This document shows positions 1 through 11,000 of a DNA stretch of 64,000 bases, in pieces. The notes under the pieces were generated by a model. It worked only from the letters and a program-made list of their open reading frames with translations. It was not told the origin of the DNA and ran no database searches. A program made the position numbers and the translations under genes. The stretch is from the NCBI GenBank assembly GCA_009746045.1, contig RPFO01000156.1:3625091-3689090 (forward strand). Direction: 5' to 3'. This DNA comes from Mesostigma viride (Eukaryota > Streptophyta > Mesostigmatophyceae > Mesostigmatales > Mesostigmataceae). The first letter of the stretch is position 1, and each line of letters starts with the position of its first letter.

Positions 1-4
1 CCGC

Positions 5-62
5 CGCGCCCGCCCGCCCGCCCGCCCACCCACCCACCCACCCACCCACCCACCCACCCACC
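5..62. repeat. (CCCG)n then (CCCA)n simple repeat
   Basis: The window opens with a run of CCCG units followed by CCCA units. The repeat continues to the window edge, so its true extent is unknown. Confidence 0.9.
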
Positions 63-94
63 CATCCATAAAAGCCCAACCCGTCAGATGCCAA

Positions 95-470
95 TTGCGT
101 AGCACACACCGCGGCGTAGCGTGCCCCCATGGCAGCGGTGGCCTCCATCGAGCCAGCGGCGACCGCCTCTGCCAGCTCCACCAGGGCCTGGCGCGCGACA
201 GGTGGCAGCGGCGTATTGGAAAATACACGGTAAGTAGCTGTCAAGTAAGCCTGCGACCACAACTCCATGAGGGCACAGGGTTTGGGATTACTTTCAGTGC
301 AGGTCACCCACTGCGAGGCTACTGTATGTGGTGCGGCAGCCAAATGCATGGCCAACTGCCAGGCGGCAAGCCACGTTGAACCAAAAGGTTGAAGGCACAC
401 ATGCAGGGTGCGCACAGCAGGGTGGGCCAGACCCATGACGCAGCTGGCGCCACAACGTGGGCGATCCCCG
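95..470 (-). CDS. Possible exon(s) of an unrecognised minus-strand protein
   Basis: One minus-strand frame stays open across this stretch and becomes GC3-rich toward its low-coordinate end, reading ...ALVELAEAVAAGSMEAT... and ...MGLAHPAVRTLHVCLQPFG.... This looks more protein-like than the overlapping plus-strand frame, although the plus strand also has a donor-like GGTAAGTAG near 229. Exon limits cannot be fixed: phase-0 acceptors are possible at several CAG triplets. It would follow the candidate exon at 726-1001 in the same orientation and may belong to the same gene. No domain is recognised. The frame runs into the CCCA repeat at the window edge. Confidence 0.3.
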
Positions 471-725
471 ACACCTCATTCTTGTTGTACTAACTACCGT
501 CACTGTGCAGGCGAGCCCATGTCTGCGGGCAAAGGGGGTCCATTCTGTGCTCTCAGATGAATTAGCCATTGACTTTGATTGCTTGCCCCTGCCTGACTGG
601 CTAAGTAGGGGTGTCTGCAAGAGGTGTTGCAAAGAATATCATGCCATGCAGTGCAATTAACTATAAGCACAGCAGGATAAACCAGCCGCCACCAACGTGC
701 GGGCAAAACCAATTTGCATGCTTAC

Positions 726-1001
726 CCTGTCAGGGTTGTGCGGGTTTTCATGCCCCGCGATGCCTGTCGATGACAGCACGCTCAGCACAAACAGCGCACG
801 AGAGGCCGCCCACTCAAGCGACTCATCTACTGGCGACGCCACCACGTGGCCATCCATGCGCGCCCGCACAAGACTGGGCAGAATGTCCAGCAGGGGCCTG
901 CGGCCAGGCAGCGGCCGCTTGGCTGGGGCCAGGCAGCAGGGACCATCATAGACAAAGGCAGGGACAAGGGGCAGGAGGTTTACGCCAGCCAGGGTGCGAA
1001 A
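726..1001 (-). CDS. Probable internal exon, unrecognised protein
   Basis: An open minus-strand frame of 92 codons reads ...LAGVNLLPLVPAFVYDG..., ...RRPLLDILPSLVRARMDGH... and ...SLEWAASRALFVLSVLSS.... It ends at a good donor (AGG|GTAAGC) exactly on a codon boundary. The 5' limit is uncertain: an AG at 1002-1003 gives phase 0, but pyrimidine-rich acceptors lie inside the frame too. Phase 0 on both sides would match the upstream exon at 7509-7895, making this a later exon of the same gene across a 6.5-kb intron of satellites. That link is inference. I do not recognise the family. Confidence 0.45.
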
Positions 1002-1168
1002 CTTTTTACAATATCGGACAATTATCTCGGTTAGGTATACAGCACATCGATGATTAGGGTGACTAAAGGGATGCATACAAAACAAGCTATGTGGGAGTTG
1101 TGAAAACGAACGCTGGCAGGGGCAAAGGGAAACCCATGGCTTGTGCACACATGCACATCATGCGGCTC

Positions 1169-3793
1169 GCCCCCCACCCCCCAAAAAGTATAGAACCTTG
1201 CATCCCATACCCACACCCCCAAAAAGTATAGACCCTTGCATCCCATACCCCCACCCCCAAAAGTATAAACCCTTGCTTGCATCCCATACCCCCCCCAAAA
1301 AAAGTATAAACCCTTGCATCCCATATCCCCACCCCCCAAAAGTATAAACCCTTGCATCCCATATCCCCACCCCCAAAAGTATAAACCCTTGCATCCCATA
1401 TCCCCACCCCCCAAAAGTATACCCCCTTGCATCCCATATCCCCCCCCCAAAAAAGTATACCCCCTTGCATCCCATATCCCCACCCCCCAAAAGTATAAAC
1501 CCTTGCATCCCATATCCCCCCCCCCCAAAAGTATAAACCCTTGCATCCCATATCCCCACCCCCCAAAAGTATAAACCCTTGCATCCCATATCCCCACCCC
1601 CAAAAGTATAAACCCTTGCATCCCATATCCCCACCCCCCAAAAGTATAAACCCTTGCATCCCATATCCCCACCCCCCAAAAGTATAAACCCTTGCATCCC
1701 ATATCCCCACCCCCCAAAAGTATAAACCCTTGCATCCCATATCCCCACCCCCAAAAGTATAAACCCTTGCTTGCATCCCATACCCCCCCAAAAAAGTATA
1801 AACCCTTGCATCCCATATCCCCACCCCAAAAGTATACCCCCTTGCATCCCATATCCCCACCCCCAAAAGTATAAACCCTTGCATCCCATATCCCCACCCC
1901 CAAAAGTATAAACCCTTGCATCCCATATCCCCACCCAAAAAAAGTATACCCCCTTGCATCCCATATCCCCACCCCCCAAAAGTATAAACCCTTGCATCCC
2001 ATATCCCCACCCCCAAAAGTATAAACCATTGCTTGCATCCCATACCCCCCCAAAAAAAGTATAAACCCTTGCATCCCATATCCCCACCCCCCAAAAGTAT
2101 AAACCCTTGCATCCCATATCCCCACCCCCCAAAAGTATAAACCCTTGCATCCCATATCCCCACCCCCAAAAAGTATAAACCCTTGCATCCCATATCCCCA
2201 CCCCCCAAAAGTATCAACCCTTGCTTGCATCCCATATCCCCACCCCCAAAAGTATAAACCCTTGCATCCCATATCCCCACCCCCAAAAGTATAAACCCTT
2301 GCATCCCATACCCCCCCCAAAAAAGTATAAACCCTTGCATCCCATATCCCCACCCCCCAAAAGTATAAACCCTTGCATCCCATATCCCCACCCCCAAAAG
2401 TATACCCCTTGCATCCCATATCCCCACCCCCCAAAAGTATAAACCCTTGCATCCCATATCCCCACCCCCAAAAGTATAAACCCTTGCATCCCATATCCCC
2501 ACCCCCAAAAGTATAAACCATTGCTTGCATCCCATACCCCCCAAAAAAAAGTATACCCCTTGCATCCCATATCCCCACCCCCCAAAAGTATAAACCCTTG
2601 CATCCCATATCCCCACCCCCCAAAAGTATAAACCCTTGCATCCCATATCCCCACCCCCCAAAAGTATAAACCCTTGCATCCCATATCCCCACCCCCCAAA
2701 AGTATAAACCCTTGCTTGCATCCCATATCCCCACCCCCAAAAGTATAAACCCTTGCTTGCATCCCATATCCCCACCCCCCAAAAGTATAAACCCTTGCTT
2801 GCATCCCATATCCCCACCCCCCAAAAGTATAAACCCTTGCATCCCATATCCCCACCCCCCAAAAGTATAAACCCTTGCATCCCATATCCCCACCCCCAAA
2901 AGTATAAACCCTTGCATCCCATATCCCCACCCCCAAAAAGTATAAACCCTTGCATCCCATATCCCCACCCCCAAAAGTATAAACCATTGCTTGCATCCCA
3001 TACCCCCCTCAAAAAAAGTATAAACCCTTGCATCCCATATCCCCACCCCCAAAAGTATAAACCCTTGCATCCCATATCCCCACCCCCAAAAGTATAAACC
3101 CTTGCTTGCATCCCATACCCCCCCCAAAAAAGTATACCCCCTTGCATCCCATATCCCCACCCCCAAAAGTATAAACCCTTGCATCCCATATCCCCACCCC
3201 CAAAAGTATAAACCCTTGCATCCCATATCCCCACCCCAAAAGTATAAACCCTTGCATCCCATATCCCCACCCCCCAAAAGTATAAACCCTTGCTTGCATC
3301 CCATATCCCCACCCCAAAAAAGTATCAACCCTTGCATCCCATATCCCCACCCCCAAAAGTATAAACCCTTGCATCCCATATCCCCACCCCCAAAAGTATA
3401 AACCATTGCTTGCATCCCATACCCCCCCAAAAAAAGTATAAACCCTTGCATCCCATATCCCCACCCCCCAAAAGTATAAACCCTTGCATCCCATATCCCC
3501 ACCCCCAAAAGTATAAACCCTTGCATCCCATATCCCCACCCCCCAAAAGTATAAACCCTTGCATCCCATATCCCCACCCCCCAAAAGTATAAACCCTTGC
3601 ATCCCATATCCCCACCCCCCAAAAGTATAAACCCTTGCATCCCATATCCCCACCCCCAAAAGTATAAACCCTTGCATCGCATATCCCCACCCCCCAAAAG
3701 TATACCCCTTGCATCCCATATCCCCACCCCCCAAAAGTATAAACCCTTGCATCCCATATCCCCACCCCCCGAGAGTATAAACCCTTGCATCGC
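1169..3793. repeat. Minisatellite, ~36-bp unit, ~72 copies
   Basis: Tandem units of 35-38 bp contain AAAAGTATAAACCCTTGCAT followed by CCCATATCCCCACCCCC. Length varies mainly in the C and A tracts. A distinct variant unit (ACCATTGCTTGCATCCC followed by a long C run and 6-8 A) recurs near 2028, 2518, 2988 and 3404, which points to a higher-order repeat of about 420-490 bp. Long open frames on the minus strand (up to 919 codons) are repeat artefacts. Confidence 0.97.
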
Positions 3794-3986
3794 ACCCCCT
3801 CGCTTTCCCTGTCATGGCCCCCAAAAGTCCAACTATGAATGCAGGCGGAAGACCGCTAAGGCAGAGTACCAATAACACCCACGAGTGGACTGGGAGGTCA
3901 GCCACTGTAGATCACAAAACTACTAGGCTACTCACGGGCATGCTGCAACGCGAATTCGATGACCCCCTACGGATGGTACTGACCAC

Positions 3987-4626
3987 CCACCCGTGTATGT
4001 GGAGGCACATCTCTGTACTAGCGTATTCTAGTGCACTAGCACACATCACCCACCCGTGTATGTGGAGGCACATCTCTGTACTAGCATATTCTAGTGCACT
4101 AGCACACATCACCCACCCGTGTATGTGGAGGCACATCTCTGTACTAGCGTATTCTAGTGCACTAGCACACATCACCCACCCGTGTATGTGGAGGCACATC
4201 CCTGTACTAGCGTATTCTAGTGCACTAGCACACATCACCCACCCGTGTATGTGGAGGCACATCTCTGTACTAGCGTATTCTAGTGCACTAGCACACATCA
4301 CCCACCCGTGTATGTGGAGGCACATCTCTGTACTAGCGTATTCTAGTGCACTAGCACACATCACCCACCCGTGTATGTGGAGGCACATCTCTGTACTAGC
4401 GTATTCTAGTGCACTAGCACACATCACCCACCCGTGTATGTGGAGGCACATCTCTGTACTAGCCATTCTAGTGCACTAGCACACATCACCCACCCGTGTA
4501 TGTGGAGGCACATCCCTGTACTAGCGTATTCTAGTGCACTAGCACACATCACCCACCCGTGTATGTGGAGGCACATCCCTGCACTAGCGTATTCTAGTGC
4601 ACTAGCACACATCACCCACCCGTGTA
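3987..4626. repeat. Tandem repeat, 63-bp unit, ~10 copies
   Basis: Ten near-identical 63-bp units start with ACCCACCCGTGTATGTGG. Each carries the perfect palindrome CTAGTGCACTAG. One unit near 4458 has a 2-bp deletion, which shifts the otherwise open frame. Variation is otherwise a few C/T changes, so the array is young or homogenised. Confidence 0.97.
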
Positions 4627-4752
4627 CTGCGCGGCGAGCACGCGCAGGCCCTGGATCGCGGTCGGTATGTCGCGCATGGACGCGTTGGCCCACTGGGGTG
4701 GCGCGGTGATGGCGTGTGCGCAAGGGGGGATGTGTGGGGTGGGTGGGTGCGG

Positions 4753-4753
<1 letters not shown>

Positions 4754-4784
<31 letters not shown>
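4754..4784. repeat. Poly-G tract, 31 bp
   Basis: An uninterrupted run of about 31 G sits between the 63-bp and 35-bp arrays. Its length is prone to sequencing error. Confidence 0.9.
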
Positions 4785-4785
<1 letters not shown>

Positions 4786-4880
4786 GGGTGTTAAGGCGGT
4801 GGTGGTTGGAAAGGAGGGCAGGCATGCATGCAGGGTCGCAACAGGGATTGGCAGACTGTATCAGGGTCTCCGCGGGAGCC

Positions 4881-6295
4881 TACACGGCTGTCCATGGGAG
4901 GCACGCTACAGCTGAGATACGGCTGTCCATGGGAGGCACGCTACAGCTGAGACACGGCTGTCCATGGGAGGCACGCTACAGCTGAGATACAGCTGTCCAT
5001 GGGAGGCACGCTACAGCTGAGATATGGCTGTCCATGGGAGGCACGCTACAGCTGAGATACGGCTGTCCATGGGAGGCACGCTACAGCTGAGATACGGCTG
5101 TCCATGGGAGGCACGCTACAGCTGAGACATGGCTGTCCATGGGAGGCACGCTACAGCTGAGACACGGCTGTCCATGGGAGGCACGCTACAGCTGAGACAC
5201 GGCTGTCCATGGGAGGCACGCTACAGCTGAGATACGGCTGTCCATGGCAGGCACGCTACAGCTGAGATACGGCTGTCCATGGGAGGCACGCTACAGCTGA
5301 GACACGGCTGTCCATGGGAGGCACGCTACAGCTGAGATACGGCTGTCCATGGGAGGCACGCTACAGCTGAGATATGGCTGTCCATGGGAGGCACGCTACA
5401 GCTGAGATACAGCTGTCCATGGGAGGCACGCTACAGCTGAGATACGGCTGTCCATGGGAGGCACGCTACAGCTGAGACACGGCTGTCCATGGGAGGCACG
5501 CTACAGCTGAGATACGGCTGTCCATGGGAGGCACGCTACAGCTGAGATACGGCTGTCCATGGGAGGCACGCTACAGCTGAGATACGGCTGTCCATGGGAG
5601 GCACGCTACAGCTGAGATACGGCTGTCCATGGGAGGCACGCTACAGCTGAGACACGGCTGTCCATGGGAGGCACGCTACAGCTGAGATATGGCTGTCCAT
5701 GGGAGGCACGCTACAGCTGAGATATGGCTGTCCATGGGAGGCACGCTACAGCTGAGATACGGCTGTCCATGGGAGGCACGCTACAGCTGAGATACGGCTG
5801 TCCATGGGAGGCACGCTACAGCTGAGATATGGCTGTCCATGGGAGGCACGCTACAGCTGAGATATGGCTGTCCATGGGAGGCACGCTACAGCTGAGATAC
5901 GGCTGTCCATGGGAGGCACGCTACAGCTGAGATACGGCTGTCCATGGGAGGCACGCTACAGCTGAGACACGGCTGTCCATGGGAGGCACGCTACAGCTGA
6001 GACACGGCTGTCCATGGCAGGCACGCTACAGCTGAGATATGGCTGTCCATGGGAGGCACGCTACAGCTGAGATACGGCTGTCCATGGGAGGCACGCTACA
6101 GCTGAGACACGGCTGTCCATGGGAGGCACGCTACAGCTGAGATACGGCTGTCCATGGGAGGCACGCTACAGCTGAGATACGGCTGTCCATGGGAGGCACG
6201 CTACAGCTGAGACACGGCTGTCCATGGGAGGCACGCTACAGCTGAGATACGGCTGTCCATGGGAGGCACGCTACAGCTGAGATACGGCTGTCCAT
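4881..6295. repeat. Tandem repeat, 35-bp unit, ~40 copies
   Basis: Units contain GGCTGTCCATGGGAGGCACG and CTACAGCTGAGATAC. They differ mostly at one site (GATAC, GACAC, GATAT). The array stops inside a unit at GGCTGTCCAT, where unrelated sequence begins with a 19-bp match to the 3' end of the Penelope-like family seen at 51.7, 53.6 and 62.0 kb. Confidence 0.97.
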
Positions 6296-7508
6296 ATGCT
6301 GGTTGTCTCCTTGATAGTGGCGAGTTGGGGCTCCAAGGCAAGAACCCCAACTGGAACCCATGCAGTTTAACAAAAAGATGCCTAATGCTGAAGAAATAGG
6401 ACAAAAACGGAAATTTGGATAGTAGCATGCAATCTTCTCAACAAGCGCTATGTAGGACAGCGGGTAGGCCATCTGAAGCGCCATTGTCCTGACCAAACAC
6501 GACGATACTTTCATAGGCAAGGGCAAGTAGCCACGCCCAACCTAGAGAGTCGCACGGCAAGTAACCTGGGAGCGGTAGAGATGGGCCGGGCTATGCCGCC
6601 CCTTGGGTCAGTGTGCTTCTTGGCAGTACCATTCTGTGACCTTGCCGCCTCCTTACTGCACAGCCACCAATCAAAAGAACTACAGCCACACACGCAACAC
6701 TTCTTGTGTTACAGCGTCCGCATTGGTAACTAGGGGACCACTTTTGGCCGGCAAAGCTACTAACAGTTAGTTGGATTGGCCTTGCTTGCCAGTCGGACAC
6801 CCAGGGGCTTGATTATATCATCAAATTCGTTTTGTTTGGTTGATTGAAGGACAGCCGTTGAAGCCAGTATGGGGTTGGATTTATTTTTGTGTTTGCTTAC
6901 GCTGGATCGTGCTATTCAGCTGTCAAAAAACTTGGGTGACAGACATTACGATTACTTGGTTATTGTTTCATTGATTGTTTGTCAGCTCAACAAGCAGCCA
7001 ATCCGGAAGACCCTTGGTCTGCCTTACCGTAGCAAAAAATGCAAAAAATTGCAAACCTACCACTGCGGAAGCTCTGCCATCCTATTATGAAGTGCAGCCA
7101 TAGAAGTATACAGATAGGCAGATCTTGCCACCGCAACAGCAAGCATGGCAGCCACCGGACCATGCATGCCACCCAGCACACCTTGCTCTATCCATATGGC
7201 CGCCAGAACAAGTCGCTACCCTCGCATGGCTGTGCTGCTGTCATACCAGCGGAGTGCTGACATCACACCAACGGAGGAAATGGTAACGTGGGAAAACGGG
7301 CCGACCAAACAAGGCAGAAGAGCCCAGGGTAACTGCCCAAGCTTGCACCTTGTGTTTGCAAGCCATGCATGCGAGCCAGCCTCGACTCTCCCGACCCCCC
7401 ACACCATGTGTACTGCCCATCCAGGCATTTCCCACTCCCCCGCATGGCATGCACTGCCCCCACCCACCCGCACCCCATGCACAACCACCCGGGGCATCTG
7501 CCACTCAC
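6296..7508. other. Gene-free stretch, probably intronic
   Basis: No convincing exon or repeat is seen apart from GCTGGTTGTCTCCTTGATA at 6298-6316, a match to the 3' terminus of the Penelope-like repeat family. If the exons at 7.5-7.9 kb and below 1.0 kb belong to one gene, this is part of its intron. Confidence 0.5.
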
Positions 7509-7895
7509 CAGCATCTCTTCCAGGTTGAACAGCTGCCGCTCGTACTTGCTGGCAAACCCGTCAGGGATGCCAGGGCCCCCACCATACGGGCCCCCATGCG
7601 CAGACCCATGGCCACCACCGTGGGCGTCCCCATGATGCGCCGACGGTTGGCTTCTATCGCCCGCCCCCGCCGCGCCCCCCCCTGCCGCCGACGCATCCAC
7701 ATGGCCCGCCGCACCGCCCACATCCCTAAACCTGGCGTACGCGTGCCCCCCCCCCTGCGCGGCCCCCCCATCCTCGTCCTCGTACTCATCGTCCCAATAT
7801 AGCTCCTCCTCTGCTGCATCAGCCGCTGCAAGTGTGTCCTCCAGCACCGCCGGGTGGAGGTCACCCTCAATGGTGCCAAACGCGCCGGGCAGGAC
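7509..7895 (-). CDS. Internal exon (129 codons), acidic/glycine-rich protein
   Basis: This minus-strand exon runs from an acceptor (GGCCACAG|GTC) to a donor (CTG|GTGAGT) and is phase 0 at both ends. It encodes VLPGAFGTIEGDLHP..., an acidic stretch (EEELYWDDEYEDED), a glycine/histidine-rich linker and ...YERQLFNLEEML. Composition suggests a disordered scaffold-like segment. No catalytic motif or family is recognised. The preceding exon is at 13740-14147, also ending in phase 0, so the intron between them is 5.84 kb and consists almost wholly of the 27-bp array. The open frame continues artificially into that array for almost 2000 codons, which should be ignored. Confidence 0.65.
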
Positions 7896-8045
7896 CTGTG
7901 GCCATGGCGCAAACGCAACCACCCAGGGCCCCTCCGCCCACCTCCAACGTGAACACAAAGAGGCTGCAAGCTGCAGGTGGCCAGGGCACACAGGCTGGAG
8001 ACATGACACAAACACGGATGGAATGAAAAAATGCCTTGGATCTGG

Positions 8046-11000
8046 GGGACACGTGGCATGGAAGGAGCAAGGGGAAAATGTGGCATGGACGGAGTAAGGG
8101 GAAAATGTGGCATGGACGGAGTAAGGGGGAAATGTGGCATGGACGGAGTAAGGGGAAAATGTGGCATGGACGGAGTAAGGGGAAAATGTGGCATGGACGG
8201 AGTAAGGGGAAAATGTGGCATGGACGGAGTAAGGGTAAAATGAGGCATGGACGGAGTAAGGGGGACACGTGGCATGGACGGAGTAAGGGGGACACGTGGC
8301 ATGGATGGAGTAAGGGGGACATGTGGCATGGACGGAGTAAGGGGGACATGTGGCATGGACGGAGCAAGGGGGACATGTGGCATGGACGGAGTAAGGGGGA
8401 CATGAGGCATGGATGGAGTAAGGGGGAAATGTGGCATGGACGGAGCAAGGGGGACATGTGGCATGGACGGAGTAAGGGGGACATGTGGCATGGACGGAGT
8501 AAGGGGGACATGTGGCATGGACGGAGTAAGGGGGACATGAGGCATGGATGGAGTAAGGGGGAAATGTGGCATGGACGGAGCAAGGGGGACATGTGGCATG
8601 GACGGAGTAAGGGGGACATGTGGCATGGACGGAGTAAGGGGGACATGTGGCATGGATGGAGTAAGGGGGACATGAGGCATGGACGGAGTAAGGGGGACAT
8701 GTGGCATGGACGGAGTAAGGGGGACATGTGGCATGGACGGAGCAAGGGGGACATGTGGCATGGACGGAGTAAGGGGGACATGAGGCATGGACGGAGTAAG
8801 GGGGACATGAGGCATGGACGGAGTAAGGGGGACATGTGGCATGGACGGAGTAAGGGGGACATGTGGCATGGACGGAGCAAGGGGGACATGAGGCATGGAC
8901 GGAGTAAGGGGGACATGTGGCATGGACGGAGTAAGGGGGACATGAGGCATGGACGGAGTAAGGGGGACATGAGGCATGGACGGAGTAAGGGGGACATGTG
9001 GCATGGACGGAGTAAGGGGGACATGAGGCATGGACGGAGTAAGGGGGACACGTGGCATGGATGGAGTAAGGGGGACATGAGGCATGGACGGAGTAAGGGG
9101 GACATGAGGCATGGACGGAGCAAGGGGGACATGAGGCATGGACGGAGTAAGGGGGACATGTGGCATGGACGGAGTAAGGGGGACATGAGGCATGGACGGA
9201 GCAAGGGGGACATGAGGCATGGACGGAGCAAGGGGGACATGAGGCATGGACGGAGTAAGGGGGACATGTGGCATGGACGGAGCAAGGGGGACATGTGGCA
9301 TGGACGGAGTAAGGGGGACATGTGGCATGGACGGAGTAAGGGGGACATGTGGCATGGACGGAGCAAGGGGGACATGAGGCATGGACGGAGCAAGGGGGAC
9401 ATGTGGCATGGACGGAGCAAGGGGGACATGAGGCATGGACGGAGCAAGGGGGACATGTGGCATGGACGGAGTAAGGGGGACATGTGGCATGGACGGAGCA
9501 AGGGGGACATGTGGCATGGACGGAGCAAGGGGGACATGTGGCATGGACGGAGTAAGGGGGACATGTGGCATGGACGGAGCAAGGGGAAAATGTGGCATGG
9601 ACGGAGTAAGGGGGACATGTGGCATGGATGGAGCAAGGGGGACATGAGGCATGGACGGAGTAAGGGGGACCCGTGGCATGGATGGAGCAAGGGGGACATG
9701 TGGCATGGACGGAGTAAGGGGGACATGTGGCATGGACGGAGTAAGGGGGACATGTGGCATGGACGGAGCAAGGGGGACATGTGGCATGGACGGAGTAAGG
9801 GGGACATGTGGCATGGACGGAGCAAGGGGAAAATGTGGCATGGACGGAGTAAGGGGGACATGTGGCATGGATGGAGCAAGGGGGACATGAGGCATGGACG
9901 GAGTAAGGGGGACCGGGGACATGTGGCATGGACGGAGTAAGGGGGACATGTGGCATGGACGGAGCAAGGGGGACATGTGGCATGGATGGAGTAAGGGGGA
10001 CACGTGGCATGGACGGAGTAAGGGGGACATGAGGCATGGACGGAGTGAGGGGGACATGAGGCATGGACGGAGTAAGGGGGACATGTGGCATGGACGGAGT
10101 AAGGGGGACACGTGGCATGGACGGAGCAAGGGGGACATGAGGCATGGACGGAGCAAGGGGGACATGAGGCATGGACGGAGTAAGGGGGACCGGGGACATG
10201 TGGCATGGACGGAGTAAGGGGGACATGTGGCATGGACGGAGTAAGGGGGACACGTGGCATGGACGGAGTAAGGGGGACATGAGGCATGGACGGAGTAAGG
10301 GGGACATGAGGCATGGACGGAGTAAGGGGGACATGTGGCATGGACGGAGCAAGGGGGACATGTGGCATGGACGGAGTAAGGGGGACATGAGGCATGGACG
10401 GAGCAAGGGGGACATGTGGCATGGACGGAGTAAGGGGGACATGAGGCATGGATGGAGTAAGGGGGACATGTGGCATGGACGGAGTAAGGGGGACACGTGG
10501 CATGGACGGAGTAAGGGGGACATGAGGCATGGACGGAGCAAGGGGGACATGAGGCATGGACGGAGCAAGGGGGACATGTGGCATGGACGGAGTAAGGGGG
10601 ACATGTGGCATGGATGGAGTAAGGGGGACATGTGGCATGGACGGAGTAAGGGGGACATGTGGCATGGACGGAGTAAGGGGGACATGTGGCATGGACGGAG
10701 CAAGGGGGACACGTGGCATGGACGGAGCAAGGTGGACATGTGGCATGGACGGAGTAAGGGGGACATGTGGCATGGACGGAGTAAGGGGGACATGTGGCAT
10801 GGACGGAGTAAGGGGGACATGAGGCATGGACGGAGTAAGGGGGACATGTGGCATGGACGGAGTAAGGGGGACATGAGGCATGGACGGAGTAAGGGGGACA
10901 TGTGGCATGGACGGAGTGAGGGGGACATGAGGCATGGACGGAGTGAGGGGGACATGAGGCATGGACGGAGTAAGGGGGACATGTGGCATGGACGGAGTAA

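Noticed and set aside
1031-3790. 919- and 741-codon minus-strand frames in the 36-bp array
   Set aside because: Repeat-derived, overlapping each other in different frames, with unit-length changes shifting the frame.
1169-3793. Telomere-type repeat (AAACCCT within each unit)
   Set aside because: Only a short coincidence inside a 36-bp unit; no tandem TTTAGGG or TTTTAGGG.
4881-6295. CRISPR array
   Set aside because: Direct tandem repeats without unique spacers, in a eukaryotic context. The same applies to the other three arrays.
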